A DNA stretch of 54,949 nt from an uncultured Pelagibacteraceae bacterium (GCA_902624585.1 CACNXU010000003.1:1-54949), one strand, 5' to 3'. Numbered from the stretch's first letter, positions 9,376 to 19,314 are shown. Numbers and translations are program-made. Notes: generated from the sequence alone by a model not told the origin.

Positions 9376-10333
9376 CAATGTTATACTTATTATATCAGGT
9401 GAACCTAATAGTATCTTTTTAGAAATTTTTTTTAAAGCATTAAAAAAATCAAAAACAAAAAAACCATTAATATTAATAGCATCGCATAAACTAGTTAAAT
9501 TACAAATGAATAAGCTAAAATTTAAAAAAAAAATAAATATTTTAAATACTAAGGATTTCTTCAAAATGAAACTTAATAATAATGATATTAATTTAATTGA
9601 TGTAAAATATAATACAACTAAACCTTTTGAAAAAATTTCTTCTAAATCAAATCAATATATCCAAAATTGTTTTGATGTTGGTTGTAAAATTATTAAGAAA
9701 TTTAATATTAAAAAATTAATTACAGGGCCAATCTCAAAAGAAAAATTTTTAAAGAAAAAATACTTAGGACTTACTGAATTTATTTCAAAAAAATTTAATA
9801 TTAAAAAAAGTGCAATGCTAATTTATCATAAAAAATTATCAGTCTGTCCTGTTACAACTCATCTTCCATTAAAATCAGTTCCAAAAAAAATAAATAAAAG
9901 TTTAATTTATGAAAAAGTTAAATTAATTAATGAATTTTATAAAAATAAATTCAATATTAAACCTAAAATAGCTGTTCTTGGAATTAATCCCCATTGTGAA
10001 AGTATTTATAAAGTAAATGAGGATGAGAAGATAATTAAACCTGCAATTATAAATTTACAAAAGTATAATTATAAAATTTCTGGACCTTACTCGGCTGATA
10101 CAATATTTATGAAAAATAATATTAAAAAATTTGATGTAATAATAGGAATGTATCATGATCAAGTGTTAACACCAATTAAAACTCTATTTGAATATGATGC
10201 TATTAATATTACAATTGGATTGCCTTTTATAAGAGTATCTCCAGACCATGGACCAAATGAGAAAATGCTAGGTAAAAATTTATCTGATCCCAAAAGCTTA
10301 ATTCAGGCTATTAATTTTTTGGATAAACATTGA
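9365..10333 (+). CDS. pdxA: 4-hydroxythreonine-4-phosphate dehydrogenase
   Basis: PdxA oxidises 4-phosphohydroxy-threonine with NAD in the DXP-dependent pathway to pyridoxal 5'-phosphate, the cofactor used by GcvP in this window. The divalent-metal histidines are at H166 (TTHLPLK), H210 (GINPHCE) and H264 (GMYHDQVL). The segments TGPISKEKF, GPYSADTIF and NITIGLPFIRVSPDHG match the family throughout. The length of 322 aa is normal. The ATG lies within the surA 3' end, and the TGA stop overlaps the TTG start of ksgA, so the operon is tightly packed. Confidence 0.96.
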   Translation: MNFNNVILIISGEPNSIFLEIFFKALKKSKTKKPLILIASHKLVKLQMNKLKFKKKINILNTKDFFKMKLNNNDINLIDVKYNTTKPFEKISSKSNQYIQNCFDVGCKIIKKFNIKKLITGPISKEKFLKKKYLGLTEFISKKFNIKKSAMLIYHKKLSVCPVTTHLPLKSVPKKINKSLIYEKVKLINEFYKNKFNIKPKIAVLGINPHCESIYKVNEDEKIIKPAIINLQKYNYKISGPYSADTIFMKNNIKKFDVIIGMYHDQVLTPIKTLFEYDAINITIGLPFIRVSPDHGPNEKMLGKNLSDPKSLIQAINFLDKH

Positions 10334-11115
10334 TTAAAGCAAAAAAAAGTTTGGGTCAAAACTTCTTGATAGATAAAAATGTAATTAAAAAAATAGTTAA
10401 TACAGTTAATATTGAAAAAAAAAATGTGCTTGAAATTGGGCCAGGAACAGGAAATCTAACTTCATATATTCTAGAAAAAAAACCAAAAAAATTTTTTGCT
10501 ATAGAAAAAGATAATGAGCTTGCAATCAAACTTAAAAATAAATTTAAAAATCAAATAAATATAATTAATAATGATGTTTTGAAAATAGATGAAACAAAAC
10601 TTTTTGAAGATGATGTAATAGTTTTTGGTAATTTACCTTATAATATTTCAACTGAAATACTTAATAAATGGATTATTAATTTAAAAGATAATTTTTGGTT
10701 TGAAAGTCTAATACTAATGTTTCAAAAAGAGGTAGCTAACAGGATAATTGCTGACTTTAATACTTCTAATTATGGTAGATTGTCAATTATTTGCAATTGG
10801 AAGCTCAATATTAAAAAATTATGTGATATCAAACCATCAGCTTTTTATCCAAAGCCAAAAATTGAAAGCACATTGTTATTTTTTTATCCAAAAAAAAATT
10901 TTATTAAAATTAATGATCCAAAAAATTTAGAAAAAATTACCAGAATTTTTTTTAATCAAAGAAGAAGAATGTTAAAAAAACCCTTCAATCAACTATTTAA
11001 TGGAAATCAAAATATTTTAAATAATCTTAATATTGATTTAAATTTAAGACCTCAAAATCTCAGTTTAGATACATATTACAGGCTTACTTGTGAATATGAA
11101 AAACTAATTGGTTAA
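10330..11115 (+). CDS. rsmA (ksgA): 16S rRNA (adenine1518/1519-N6,N6)-dimethyltransferase
   Basis: RsmA/KsgA dimethylates two adenines near the 3' end of 16S rRNA during small-subunit assembly. The N-terminus [16 protein letters not shown] is the family signature. The SAM-binding loop is [11 protein letters not shown], and the catalytic motif is GNLPYNIST. The C-terminal rRNA-recognition domain contains [12 protein letters not shown]. The start is a TTG at 10330 that overlaps the pdxA stop, which points to translational coupling. The protein is 261 aa, a normal length. The 3' end overlaps convergent gmk by 12 bases. Confidence 0.96.
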   Translation: MIKAKKSLGQNFLIDKNVIKKIVNTVNIEKKNVLEIGPGTGNLTSYILEKKPKKFFAIEKDNELAIKLKNKFKNQINIINNDVLKIDETKLFEDDVIVFGNLPYNISTEILNKWIINLKDNFWFESLILMFQKEVANRIIADFNTSNYGRLSIICNWKLNIKKLCDIKPSAFYPKPKIESTLLFFYPKKNFIKINDPKNLEKITRIFFNQRRRMLKKPFNQLFNGNQNILNNLNIDLNLRPQNLSLDTYYRLTCEYEKLIG

Positions 11116-11736
11116 TTTATCAACATGACTTCTTATATAATCAGGGTCATAATCTTTAGATCCGTTATTTATGACTGCATCAATAAGATTTATAATTTTT
11201 AAATAGCATTCATTTAGATCATTATTGATAACAACATAATCATAATTTATCCAATGTAATACGTCTCTTTCAAATTGATTCATTCTCTCTTTAGCTATTA
11301 ATTTGTCTTTAGAATGTCTTTTAGACAATCTCTCAAATAAAACCTCTTTACTTGGAGGTAATATAAAAAAAGTAATTAACTTATAATCTAATTTTTTATT
11401 TTTTATCTGGTCAGCACCTTGCCAATCAATATCGAAGAGAACATTTTTTTTTTTATTTAATTTATCTATTACTGGTGTTCTTGTAGTGCCATAAAAATTA
11501 TTGAAAACTTTTGCATATTCTAAAAATTCTTCATTTTTAATTAATCTTTTGAATTCTATCTCATCGACAAAAAAATAATCTTCATTTTGATTTTCGTTCG
11601 GTCTAGGTTGTCTTGTTGTGTGTGATATTGAAATTTCAAAATTATTTTTTTCAGATAATTTTTTAACCAAAGTAGTTTTACCTGCTCCTGAAGGAGAAGA
11701 TAATATTATCATTACCCCATCTTTTTCTGATGGCAT
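11104..11736 (-). CDS. gmk: Guanylate kinase
   Basis: Gmk phosphorylates GMP to GDP. The P-loop is [15 protein letters not shown] and the GMP-binding segment is [20 protein letters not shown], followed by [17 protein letters not shown] residues and [14 protein letters not shown]. The frame is open to 11781, but that start would run back into acpP. The ATG at 11736 ([14 protein letters not shown]) lies 7 bases after the acpP stop and gives a normal 210-aa enzyme. An internal ATG at 11712 is also possible. It is the last gene of the fabD-fabG-acpP-gmk block and its end overlaps ksgA by 12 bases. Confidence 0.94.
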   Translation of the reverse strand: MPSEKDGVMIILSSPSGAGKTTLVKKLSEKNNFEISISHTTRQPRPNENQNEDYFFVDEIEFKRLIKNEEFLEYAKVFNNFYGTTRTPVIDKLNKKKNVLFDIDWQGADQIKNKKLDYKLITFFILPPSKEVLFERLSKRHSKDKLIAKERMNQFERDVLHWINYDYVVINNDLNECYLKIINLIDAVINNGSKDYDPDYIRSHVDKLTN

Positions 11737-11743
11737 TGAAATT

Positions 11744-11983
11744 TTAGTTAGCTTTTCCTTCGATAAATTTAACTGCATCACCTACAGTTAAAATTTTCTC
11801 AGCTTCACTATCTGAAATCTCAGATCCAAATTCTTCCTCGAAAGCCATAACTAATTCTACAGTATCTAAGCTGTCAGCACCTAAATCGTCTATAAAACTT
11901 GACTCCTCAGTGACTTTAGCTTCATCGATACCTAAATGATCAGCTACAATTTTTTTGACTTTGCTTGAAACGTCTTCTGACAT
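11744..11983 (-). CDS. acpP: Acyl carrier protein
   Basis: AcpP carries growing acyl chains on a phosphopantetheine arm. The attachment serine is S38 in [13 protein letters not shown]. The protein is 79 aa and acidic, as expected. It is preceded by a good ribosome-binding site (AGGA, 5 bases before the ATG). The 48-base gap to fabG carries a perfect TTGACA over the fabG stop (12030-12035), so acpP may have its own promoter in addition to read-through from fabDG. Confidence 0.97.
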   Translation of the reverse strand: MSEDVSSKVKKIVADHLGIDEAKVTEESSFIDDLGADSLDTVELVMAFEEEFGSEISDSEAEKILTVGDAVKFIEGKAN

Positions 11984-12035
11984 ATTGATCCTTTTTGTTA
12001 TAAATTCTTATTAGTTTAAAAACTTGTTTTGTCAA
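11984..12035 (-). promoter_or_regulatory. acpP leader: TTGACA box and ribosome-binding site
   Basis: On the minus strand TTGACA occurs at 12035-12030, overlapping the fabG stop codon, and AGGA lies at 11992-11989, 5 bases from the acpP ATG. A matching -10 box at 16-18 bases is poor (ACTAAT or TAATAA), so the promoter call is tentative while the ribosome-binding site is clear. Confidence 0.35.
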
Positions 12036-12769
12036 GCCATATACATGCCCCCGTTAACATGCAAGGTTTCACCATTTATATAATTTGATTGGCTTGAGCA
12101 TAAAAAAAGTACTGCATTTGCAATATCATCCGGTTCTCCTAGACGTCCTGAGGGAATTTTTGATATTATAACTTCTTTAAATTTATCATCTAATTTTTCA
12201 GTCATTGCTGTTTTAATAAAACCAGGAGAGATGCAGTTAATATTTATATTTTTTTTTGCATATTCTATAGCTAAACTTTTAGACATAGCAATAATTCCTG
12301 CTTTAGATGCAGTGTAATTAACCTGACCTAAATTTCCTGTATGACCAACAACTGACGTAATGTTAACAATCTTACCAGATTTATTTTTTAACATTTTTTT
12401 AATTGCAGATTTGCTCATTAAAAAAGTTGATGTTAAGTTAATATCAATTACTTTTTGCCATTCCTCTAAAGTCATTCTTATTGCTAAGTTATCCTGAGTA
12501 ATTCCTGCATTATTAACTATACAGTCTAAATTTCCACCAAGTTCTTTTATTGCGTTTTCTATAAATTCTTCAATTTTATCACTTTGAGAAATATCAAACT
12601 TTAATATTTTTATATTTTTATAATTATTTTTTAACTCATCAAGTTTTTCTATTCTCGTACCTGAGGCTAAAACATTTGCTCCAGCTTGATTTAATTTTTC
12701 AATTATTGAATTTCCAATTCCACCTGAAGCACCTGTAACAATAATATTTTTACCTCTTAAATCTGTCAT
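12032..12769 (-). CDS. fabG: 3-oxoacyl-[acyl-carrier-protein] reductase
   Basis: FabG reduces 3-oxoacyl-ACP with NADPH in fatty-acid elongation. It is a classical short-chain dehydrogenase: the cofactor loop is TGASGGIGN (12-20), NNAGI is at 86-90, and the catalytic tetrad is N111, S139, Y152 and K156 (NYTASKAG). The C-terminus ends LHVNGGMYMA, the usual FabG ending. The length is 245 aa. Its ATG overlaps the fabD stop by 4 bases, and the location between fabD and acpP distinguishes it from other SDRs. Confidence 0.96.
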   Translation of the reverse strand: MTDLRGKNIIVTGASGGIGNSIIEKLNQAGANVLASGTRIEKLDELKNNYKNIKILKFDISQSDKIEEFIENAIKELGGNLDCIVNNAGITQDNLAIRMTLEEWQKVIDINLTSTFLMSKSAIKKMLKNKSGKIVNITSVVGHTGNLGQVNYTASKAGIIAMSKSLAIEYAKKNININCISPGFIKTAMTEKLDDKFKEVIISKIPSGRLGEPDDIANAVLFLCSSQSNYINGETLHVNGGMYMA

Positions 12770-13692
12770 ATTTTTAAACTTTCAATATCGCTTTGGCTAT
12801 TAATTGCATCTATTTTAACATCTCTATTTATCCTTTTTATCAAACCTGAAAGAACTTTCCCAGGTCCAATTTCAATAAAATGGTTTACATCATTTTCTAT
12901 CATGTGAACTACACTTTCTCTCCATCTAACTCTATTTTCTATCTGCTTAATTAAGAGATCTTTAAGCTCACCTAGATCTTTAATTTCGTTAGCAGTCACA
13001 TTGGAAATTAATTTATTTTGTCCTGTTTTAAAATTTATTTTATTTAACTCATTTGTCATAATTTTAGTGGCATTACTCATCAAATCACAATGAAAAGGTG
13101 CGCTAACTGGAAGTTTAACATTTTTAATTGAATTATCTTTTAAAATTTGAATTAACTTTTCTAAATCACTTATTTTTCCACTTAGAACAATTTGACCTTC
13201 TGAATTATCGTTTGCTATTTGCGCCCTTAAAATTTCTTTATTTTTTCTCAAAATCTCCTCAATTACATCAACTGTTGAGCCTAATACTGCAATCATCCCT
13301 CCTTGTCCTTTAGGTACAGAATTTTGCATAGCATCGCCTCTAATTCTTAAAATTTTTAATGTTTCTGAAAAATCTAAATATCCCGCACACGATAAAGCTG
13401 AATATTCTCCTAGAGAATGCCCTGCAAAATATTTTGCTTTATTTAAATCTAAGTTAAATTCTTTTTTTGCCAGATTGAATATTGAACAACTCAATAAATA
13501 TATTGCTGGCTGTGTATTAGTTGTTAAATCAAGCTCTTCTTTTGGACCTTGTAAAATAAGCCTAGATATAGAAAAATTTAATGCATCATCTGCCTCTTGA
13601 AACAGATCTTTTACTAAATTAAATTTATCATAAAGCTCTTTTCCCATACCCACTATTTGAGATCCTTGACCTGGAAAAATTACTGAAAACAT
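12766..13692 (-). CDS. fabD: Malonyl-CoA:ACP transacylase
   Basis: FabD loads malonyl groups onto AcpP. The N-terminus VIFPGQGSQIVGMGKEL is the family signature, the nucleophile is S93 in GHSLGEYSAL, and the partner His is H201 in APFHCDLM. QPAIYL (61-66) and EIGPGKVLSGL near the C-terminus also fit. The length is 308 aa. It is the first gene of the fatty-acid block transcribed leftwards, 87 bases from the divergent rpsF. Confidence 0.96.
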   Translation of the reverse strand: MFSVIFPGQGSQIVGMGKELYDKFNLVKDLFQEADDALNFSISRLILQGPKEELDLTTNTQPAIYLLSCSIFNLAKKEFNLDLNKAKYFAGHSLGEYSALSCAGYLDFSETLKILRIRGDAMQNSVPKGQGGMIAVLGSTVDVIEEILRKNKEILRAQIANDNSEGQIVLSGKISDLEKLIQILKDNSIKNVKLPVSAPFHCDLMSNATKIMTNELNKINFKTGQNKLISNVTANEIKDLGELKDLLIKQIENRVRWRESVVHMIENDVNHFIEIGPGKVLSGLIKRINRDVKIDAINSQSDIESLKI

Positions 13693-13718
13693 ATAAAAAA
13701 AACTAATATTTTTACCTT

Positions 13719-13747
13719 TTTAACTATTGTAATTGAACTTTTATAAT
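13719..13747 (+). promoter_or_regulatory. Predicted promoter of the rpsF-rpsR-rplI operon
   Basis: A perfect TATAAT (13742-13747) lies 17 bases after TTTAAC (13719-13724), and the rpsF ATG is 32 bases downstream. The spacing matches a housekeeping sigma-70 promoter and the genes are expected to be strongly expressed. Confidence 0.5.
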
Positions 13748-13779
13748 AGTATATCCTCATTTTTTATTAAAGAACTTAA

Positions 13780-14133
13780 ATGAATTTATACGAACATACT
13801 ATTATTGCTAGGCAAGATACTTCACCAAGTGAATTAAAGCAACTAACAGAAAAATATTCAAAAATTATTGAAAAAAACGATGGTGAAGTTGTTAAAACTG
13901 AAAACTGGGGATTACTAAACTTATCTTATCTTATAAAAAAGAATAAAAAAGGAAGTTACATTCACTTTAAGATTAAAGGAAAAGGAAATGTAGTTGATGA
14001 GTTGGAGAAAAATGAAGCTATTGATAAAAAATTACTAAGATATTTAACAGTTAGAGTTAAAAAGTTTGATCTCGAAACAAACTATTTTGGAAAAAAAGAA
14101 GATAATGAAAAAAAAGAGGGTACTAAAATCTAA
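13780..14133 (+). CDS. rpsF: 30S ribosomal protein bS6
   Basis: bS6 binds the central domain of 16S rRNA with bS18. The N-terminus [13 protein letters not shown] matches the family. [22 protein letters not shown] is the conserved central segment, and LRYLTVRV the following strand. A lysine/glutamate-rich tail completes the 117 residues. The TAA/ATG junction overlaps rpsR by one base, giving the common order rpsF-rpsR-rplI. Confidence 0.97.
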   Translation: MNLYEHTIIARQDTSPSELKQLTEKYSKIIEKNDGEVVKTENWGLLNLSYLIKKNKKGSYIHFKIKGKGNVVDELEKNEAIDKKLLRYLTVRVKKFDLETNYFGKKEDNEKKEGTKI

Positions 14134-14405
14134 TGCCAAAAAGACAAACTGGAAATAAAAAAGGTAAGCAAAGTAACTTTGCTAAGTTAAGTATTTTTCA
14201 ACCAAATAAATATAAATTCAAAAAAACTTGTCCGTTATCAGTTAAAGGGGCTCCTGAAGTGGATTACAAAAACATTAAACTTTTAAAAAAATATGTGTCT
14301 GAAAATGGTAAAATATTACCTTCTAGAATTACAAACATATCACAAAAAAAACAAAGAGAGCTCTCTCTTTCAATCAAAAGGGCAAGAAACTTAGCTTTAA
14401 TATAA
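14133..14405 (+). CDS. rpsR: 30S ribosomal protein bS18
   Basis: bS18 partners bS6 in the small subunit. The core [47 protein letters not shown] is diagnostic in pattern (DYK..., [19 protein letters not shown]), with a basic N-terminal extension. The length is 90 aa. Its stop is one base from the rplI ATG. Confidence 0.97.
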   Translation: MPKRQTGNKKGKQSNFAKLSIFQPNKYKFKKTCPLSVKGAPEVDYKNIKLLKKYVSENGKILPSRITNISQKKQRELSLSIKRARNLALI

Positions 14406-14406
14406 A

Positions 14407-14865
14407 ATGAAAGTAATTTTATTAGAAAACGTAAAAAGAATTGGTTCTATTGGCGAGGTGATAGATGTTAAGAGGGGTTTTGCTAGAAATTTTTTAATAG
14501 CTAACAAAAAAGCACTTTATGCATCAAAAGAAAATATAAAAGAAGTTGAAAAGATAAAAAGTGATTTATCAAAAAAAGACAATGAAAAGAAAAAAGAAGC
14601 ATCTCAAATTGGTGAAAAAATTAATGGTAAAGAGTATTCTGTCAAAAAATTAAGTACAGAAAATAAAGAATTATACGGTTCTGTAAAACCAACAGAAATT
14701 TCAAAGCTTCTTCATGAAGAGAATAAAATTGATATCAAGCCTTCTATGATACAGCCAGTTAAAGAAATAAAATCTTTGGGAAAATTTAAAGTTAAAATTT
14801 CTTTACACTCTGAAGTTGATGCTGAAATTACTATAAATGTTACTTCGGCTGATACAATTCAATAA
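14407..14865 (+). CDS. rplI: 50S ribosomal protein bL9
   Basis: bL9 binds 23S rRNA near L1. The N-terminal domain has the family signature (VILLENVKRIGSIGEVIDVK, then RGFARNFLI). A long charged connecting helix (about 50-75) joins it to a C-terminal domain that starts near LYGSVKPTEIS. The length is 152 aa, normal for alphaproteobacteria without the longer C-terminal tail seen in some. dnaB follows 67 bases later, as in many alphaproteobacteria. Confidence 0.96.
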   Translation: MKVILLENVKRIGSIGEVIDVKRGFARNFLIANKKALYASKENIKEVEKIKSDLSKKDNEKKKEASQIGEKINGKEYSVKKLSTENKELYGSVKPTEISKLLHEENKIDIKPSMIQPVKEIKSLGKFKVKISLHSEVDAEITINVTSADTIQ

Positions 14866-14932
14866 TTATACATTCTTTTCCCCAATACGAATTTACAATT
14901 TAATTTAATCATTTTTTATATAAATTTATCTT

Positions 14933-16351
14933 ATGGAAAAAAATTTAAGTATAGTTAAAGATCAATTTAAAGAATTACCAAATAATATTGAAGCAGAGCA
15001 ATCTGTCATAGGATCTATACTTGTAAACAATGATATTTTTGATGAAATAAATACAACAATCTCCAGTATAAATTTTTATGACCCTATGCATCAAAAAATA
15101 TTTGAGGCAGTTGAAAGCCTTATCTATAAAGGTATGTTAGCTAACCCAATTACTTTAAAAAATTATTTTGAAGACGAGAAAGATGATTTAAATGTTCCTG
15201 AATACTTAGTTAAAATAACAAAGTTTTCCACTTCAGTTAGGCAGGCAATAGAATACTCAAAAATAATTTATGATATGTATGTGAGAAGAGAATTAATAAA
15301 AATTTCTGAGCAAACTATTGACAGTGCAAAAATAAATAATCTTGATACTAATGGACAATCTATAATCGAGTCTTCTGAAAGATTATTGTTTGATTTGGCA
15401 GAAAAAGGTTCTTTTAATTCTTCCTTAGTAAAATTTGATGAAGCAATGAAACAAACAATTGAAATGGCCTCAGCTGCTTATAAGAATGAAGAAGGAATTG
15501 TTGGTGTTCCAACTGGTTTAAGAGATTTAGACGACAAGCTTGGTGGTTTACATCAATCAGATTTAATTATTATTGCTGGTCGACCATCAATGGGTAAAAC
15601 CTCATTGGCAACAAATATTGCATTCAACGCTGCTCAAAAACTGCAGGAGACTGGTAAGAAGTCATCTATAGCTTTCTTTTCACTAGAAATGTCATCTGAA
15701 CAATTATCTACAAGAATTATTTCTGAACAAGCAAGAATTAGTTCAAATGACATTAGAAGAGGAAGAATATCTGATGATCAGTTTGATAAGTTTTTAGAAA
15801 CATCAAAAAATATCTCTGAACTGCCACTTTACATAGACGAAACTCCAGCAATAAGCATTGCTGCTCTGAGTAATAGGGCAAGACGTATAAAAAGACTTTT
15901 TGGGCTTGATATGATAGTAGTTGATTATATTCAATTAATGAGAGGAACTACTTTCAATAAAGACGGTAGAGTTCAAGAAATATCTCAAATTACACAAGGA
16001 CTGAAAGCAATAGCTAAAGAACTTTCTGTTCCTGTTGTGGCTCTTTCACAATTATCTAGACAAGTTGAACAAAGAGATGACCACAAACCTCAACTAGCTG
16101 ATTTGAGAGAATCTGGTTCAATAGAACAAGATGCTGATGTTGTGATGTTCGTTTACAGGGAAGGATACTATTTACAGAGAAAAGAGCCTAGAGAAGCAAC
16201 AGTTGAACATGCTGAGTGGCAAGCTAAAATGAATGAGGTTGCGCATTTAGCCCAGATAATAATTGGAAAACAAAGACACGGTCCTATTGGTAATGTAACT
16301 CTTGAATTTGAGGAAAGATTTACAAAATTTAAGGATACTCAAGCAAGTTAA
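14933..16351 (+). CDS. dnaB: Replicative DNA helicase
   Basis: DnaB is the hexameric 5'-3' helicase of the replication fork. The N-terminal domain (20-160) begins with PNNIEAEQSVIGSIL. The RecA-like motor follows, with Walker A GRPSMGKTS (216-224), FFSLEMS, Walker B DMIVVDYIQLM and QLSRQVEQRDDHKPQLADLRESGSIEQDADV in pattern. The C-terminus KQRHGPIGNV is the usual arginine-finger region. No intein is present. The 472-aa length is normal. The gene has its own upstream gap of 67 AT-rich bases. Confidence 0.97.
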   Translation: MEKNLSIVKDQFKELPNNIEAEQSVIGSILVNNDIFDEINTTISSINFYDPMHQKIFEAVESLIYKGMLANPITLKNYFEDEKDDLNVPEYLVKITKFSTSVRQAIEYSKIIYDMYVRRELIKISEQTIDSAKINNLDTNGQSIIESSERLLFDLAEKGSFNSSLVKFDEAMKQTIEMASAAYKNEEGIVGVPTGLRDLDDKLGGLHQSDLIIIAGRPSMGKTSLATNIAFNAAQKLQETGKKSSIAFFSLEMSSEQLSTRIISEQARISSNDIRRGRISDDQFDKFLETSKNISELPLYIDETPAISIAALSNRARRIKRLFGLDMIVVDYIQLMRGTTFNKDGRVQEISQITQGLKAIAKELSVPVVALSQLSRQVEQRDDHKPQLADLRESGSIEQDADVVMFVYREGYYLQRKEPREATVEHAEWQAKMNEVAHLAQIIIGKQRHGPIGNVTLEFEERFTKFKDTQAS

Positions 16352-16372
16352 ATTCCAATATAAAGAGCTTGA

Positions 16373-18769
16373 ATGATAGCTCATTTTTATCAAAACTTTA
16401 TCCTTAAAAATCCCAAAGCAATATTTATATTGTTAATTATTGCTATTTTAAGTTTTGGTTACTATTCAAAAAATTTTAGACTAGATGCTTCCTCAGAAAC
16501 TCTCTTGATAGAAGGAGACCCAGATTTAGCATATTTAAAAGAAGTATCTGAAAGATATGGGTCTAAAGAATTCTTAATTCTTACCTATACACCTAATGAT
16601 GGAATGGTAACTAACTCATCAATTAATAATTTATTAAGTTTAAAATATAAAATTCAAAGTCTTAAGTGGGTCCATAGTGTAATTACATTATTAGACATAC
16701 CGCTTTTAAATAATTCTGATGCACCCCTTCAAGAAAGACTAGAAAGCTTCAAAACCTTAAAAGATGAAGATGTTGATAGAAATCGGGGTTTTAAAGAAAT
16801 TTTAAATAGTCCTGTTTTTAGAAATTTTGTCATTAGTGAAGACGGTAAAACTAGTGGGATTATAGTTAACATTAAACAATCTGAAAAATTAGAAGACATA
16901 GATAATAAATCAAAAAAAGAAGTTGAACTAATTAAAGATCAAATCAAAAAACAAAACCATCAGAATATTTTAGAAATTAGACAAGTTATTCAAAGCTATG
17001 GAGATGTTGGAAAGATTTATCTTGGAGGAATACCAATGATTGCTGATGACATGATGACTTTTATCAAAAGCGATATAATTGTATTTGGTTTGGGAGTTCT
17101 ATTATTTATTATTGCTACTTTATGGTTTGTTTTTAGAAATCTTCTTTGGATAGTCGTTCCTATAAGCAGTTGTCTTTTTTCAGTTGTAATTATGATGGGA
17201 TTACTTGGATTACTAGGATGGAAAGTTACAGTCATCTCATCAAATTTTATCGCACTAATGTTAATTTTAACAATGGCAATGAATATTCATATGAGTACAA
17301 GGTTTCTTCAACTTAAAAAAGATTTTCCATCAAAAAATAATTTTGAAATTATTTCCTTAACAACTTCAAAAATGTTTTGGCCAATTCTTTATACAGTTTT
17401 AACAACAATTTTTGCATTTTTATCTTTAATTTTTAGTGAAATAAAACCTATTATTGATTTTGGTTGGATGATGACTTTTGGATTAATCACATCATTCATC
17501 ATTACATTCACTTTGCTACCTACCCTTTTAAACTTTGCACCCACAAATAATATTTCAGTTAAAAAAGAACAGAAATCTAAAATTACAAATTTACTAAGTT
17601 TAATTTCTATAAATAATAAAAACTCTATCTTCTTAGTAACTGGAATAGTTATAATATTTAGTGTTATAGGAATAAGTAAGCTAGAGGTTGAAAATAGTTT
17701 CATAAATTACTTTGATAAAAATACTGAGATTTATAGAGGTATGAAACTTATAGACGAGGAGCTAGGTGGTACTACTCCTTTAGAGGTTATCATAAAATTT
17801 CCTAAGATAGAAAAGGTAGAAAAATCTGAAGAGGATGATGAGTTTGAGGATTGGGATGATGAAGTAGATGCTAATGAAGAAAAATATTGGTTTACTAAAG
17901 ATAAAATTGATCTAATTACATCTATTCATAATTACTTAGATAGCTTACCTGAAATTGGCAAAGTTCTATCTTTTTCGTCAATTATGGAGGTAGCTACTCA
18001 ATTAAATAATAACAAGCCTTTAGGTACTTTAGAAATGGGAGTACTTTATTCTAAAATTCCAGAGAGTATTAAAACCGAAATCATTGATCCCTACCTTTCA
18101 ATTAAAGATAATGAGGCTCGAATTTCTTTAAGAATTATAGACTCACGGGAAGATTTGAGAAGGAATGATTTAATTAATAAAATCAATTTTGACCTAAAAG
18201 ATAAATTTAGTTTAGAAGAAAATGATTATAAATTAGCGGGTGTACTAATTCTATTTAACAATTTATTACAAAGCTTGTTTAAATCCCAAATTTTAACATT
18301 AGGATTGGTTATGATAGGAATATTTTCAATGTTCACAGTCTTGTTTAGAAATATTAAAATTTCGTTGATTGGAGTTGTACCAAATTTCATTGCAGCATTT
18401 TTTATTCTTGGAATAATTGGATTGTTAGAAATACCTTTGGATATGATGACAATAACTATTGCGGCCATTACAATAGGAATTGCTGTAGATAACAGCATTC
18501 ATTATATCTACAGATTTAAAGAAGAGTTTAATAAAATAAAAGATTACAACAAAACATTAAAAACGTGTCATTCAACTGTTGGTGTTGCTATACTAAACAC
18601 TTCAATTACGATTGTTTTTGGATTTTCAATTCTGGTGTTATCAAAGTTTATTCCAACAATTTATTTTGGTGTGTTTACTGGACTAGCTATGTTATTAGCT
18701 ATGATATCGGTATTAACACTGCTTCCTGCTTTAATCTTAATTATTAAACCTTTTGGCAAATCATCTTAA
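16373..18769 (+). CDS. RND-superfamily (MMPL/patched-like) exporter
   Basis: This is a predicted inner-membrane exporter powered by proton motive force; the substrate is unknown (the family includes lipid and hopanoid exporters). Two halves each have one helix, a large periplasmic loop and a five-helix bundle: helix 1 near residues 14-32, loop about 35-215, helices 220-390, then helix near 420-440, loop about 445-625 and helices 630-790. The characteristic DDMMTFIKSD precedes one bundle, and ITIGIAVDNSIHYIYRF (about 700) is the proton-relay-type motif of RND helix 10. A short, strongly acidic insertion (about residues 483-506) lies in the second periplasmic loop. cvpA begins on the last base of its stop. 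Confidence 0.85.
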   Translation: MIAHFYQNFILKNPKAIFILLIIAILSFGYYSKNFRLDASSETLLIEGDPDLAYLKEVSERYGSKEFLILTYTPNDGMVTNSSINNLLSLKYKIQSLKWVHSVITLLDIPLLNNSDAPLQERLESFKTLKDEDVDRNRGFKEILNSPVFRNFVISEDGKTSGIIVNIKQSEKLEDIDNKSKKEVELIKDQIKKQNHQNILEIRQVIQSYGDVGKIYLGGIPMIADDMMTFIKSDIIVFGLGVLLFIIATLWFVFRNLLWIVVPISSCLFSVVIMMGLLGLLGWKVTVISSNFIALMLILTMAMNIHMSTRFLQLKKDFPSKNNFEIISLTTSKMFWPILYTVLTTIFAFLSLIFSEIKPIIDFGWMMTFGLITSFIITFTLLPTLLNFAPTNNISVKKEQKSKITNLLSLISINNKNSIFLVTGIVIIFSVIGISKLEVENSFINYFDKNTEIYRGMKLIDEELGGTTPLEVIIKFPKIEKVEKSEEDDEFEDWDDEVDANEEKYWFTKDKIDLITSIHNYLDSLPEIGKVLSFSSIMEVATQLNNNKPLGTLEMGVLYSKIPESIKTEIIDPYLSIKDNEARISLRIIDSREDLRRNDLINKINFDLKDKFSLEENDYKLAGVLILFNNLLQSLFKSQILTLGLVMIGIFSMFTVLFRNIKISLIGVVPNFIAAFFILGIIGLLEIPLDMMTITIAAITIGIAVDNSIHYIYRFKEEFNKIKDYNKTLKTCHSTVGVAILNTSITIVFGFSILVLSKFIPTIYFGVFTGLAMLLAMISVLTLLPALILIIKPFGKSS

Positions 18770-19314
18770 TGTTAGAAATCATAAAAGATTTTTATAAAGC
18801 AATATCAATAATTGATTTAATTTATTTAATTTTAACAATCCTTTCTTTGATAAATTGTTACAAAAAGGGTTTCATTTTAAGCATACTTTCATTGGCTAAA
18901 TGGTTGCTGGCATACATAATTACATTAATTCTATTTCCAAAAATTAAACCATATGTAATAGACATAATCGATAATGAATATGTGCTCGATGTTGGTTTGG
19001 GAATAATAATATTTGTAGTTGTTATCTTTTTAGTTTTATTAGTTAATAAAGGGATCAGTAAAGCAGTCAGATATACGGGAATCGGTGGCTTAGATACTAC
19101 ATTTGGATTCTTTTTTGGTTTTATAAGGGCTTATGTTATTTCTATTTGTATCTTTTCAGGCATTCATATTGTTTATAATTATGATAAATGGCCAATAAAT
19201 TTTGATAAATCATACGTCTTTCCATATTTAGAAAAAGGTAGTAGTTATCTGATAAAGGAATTTCCTAATGAAAAAACATATCAAGATTCTAAAGAAAAAA
19301 TTAAAGAGTTATAA
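18769..19314 (+). CDS. cvpA: CvpA family membrane protein
   Basis: CvpA proteins are small four-helix inner-membrane proteins. In E. coli the gene precedes purF and is needed for colicin V production. Here the protein has helices near residues 15-35, 40-60, 75-100 and 115-140, and the conserved RYTGIGGLDTTFGFFFGFIRAY segment (GxxDRxLGxxFGxxRG type). The cvpA-purF order is the same as in E. coli. Its last 47 bases encode, in another frame, the start of PurF. Confidence 0.88.
   Translation: MLEIIKDFYKAISIIDLIYLILTILSLINCYKKGFILSILSLAKWLLAYIITLILFPKIKPYVIDIIDNEYVLDVGLGIIIFVVVIFLVLLVNKGISKAVRYTGIGGLDTTFGFFFGFIRAYVISICIFSGIHIVYNYDKWPINFDKSYVFPYLEKGSSYLIKEFPNEKTYQDSKEKIKEL

Noticed and set aside
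11737..11781. The longest open frame for gmk starting at 11781
   Set aside because: It would overlap acpP by 38 bases and add residues absent from the family; the ATG at 11736 gives the normal start.
14891..14920. A promoter for dnaB (TTTACA followed by TATATA or TATAAA)
   Set aside because: The spacing is 19-21 bases, outside the usual range, and such boxes occur by chance in this composition.
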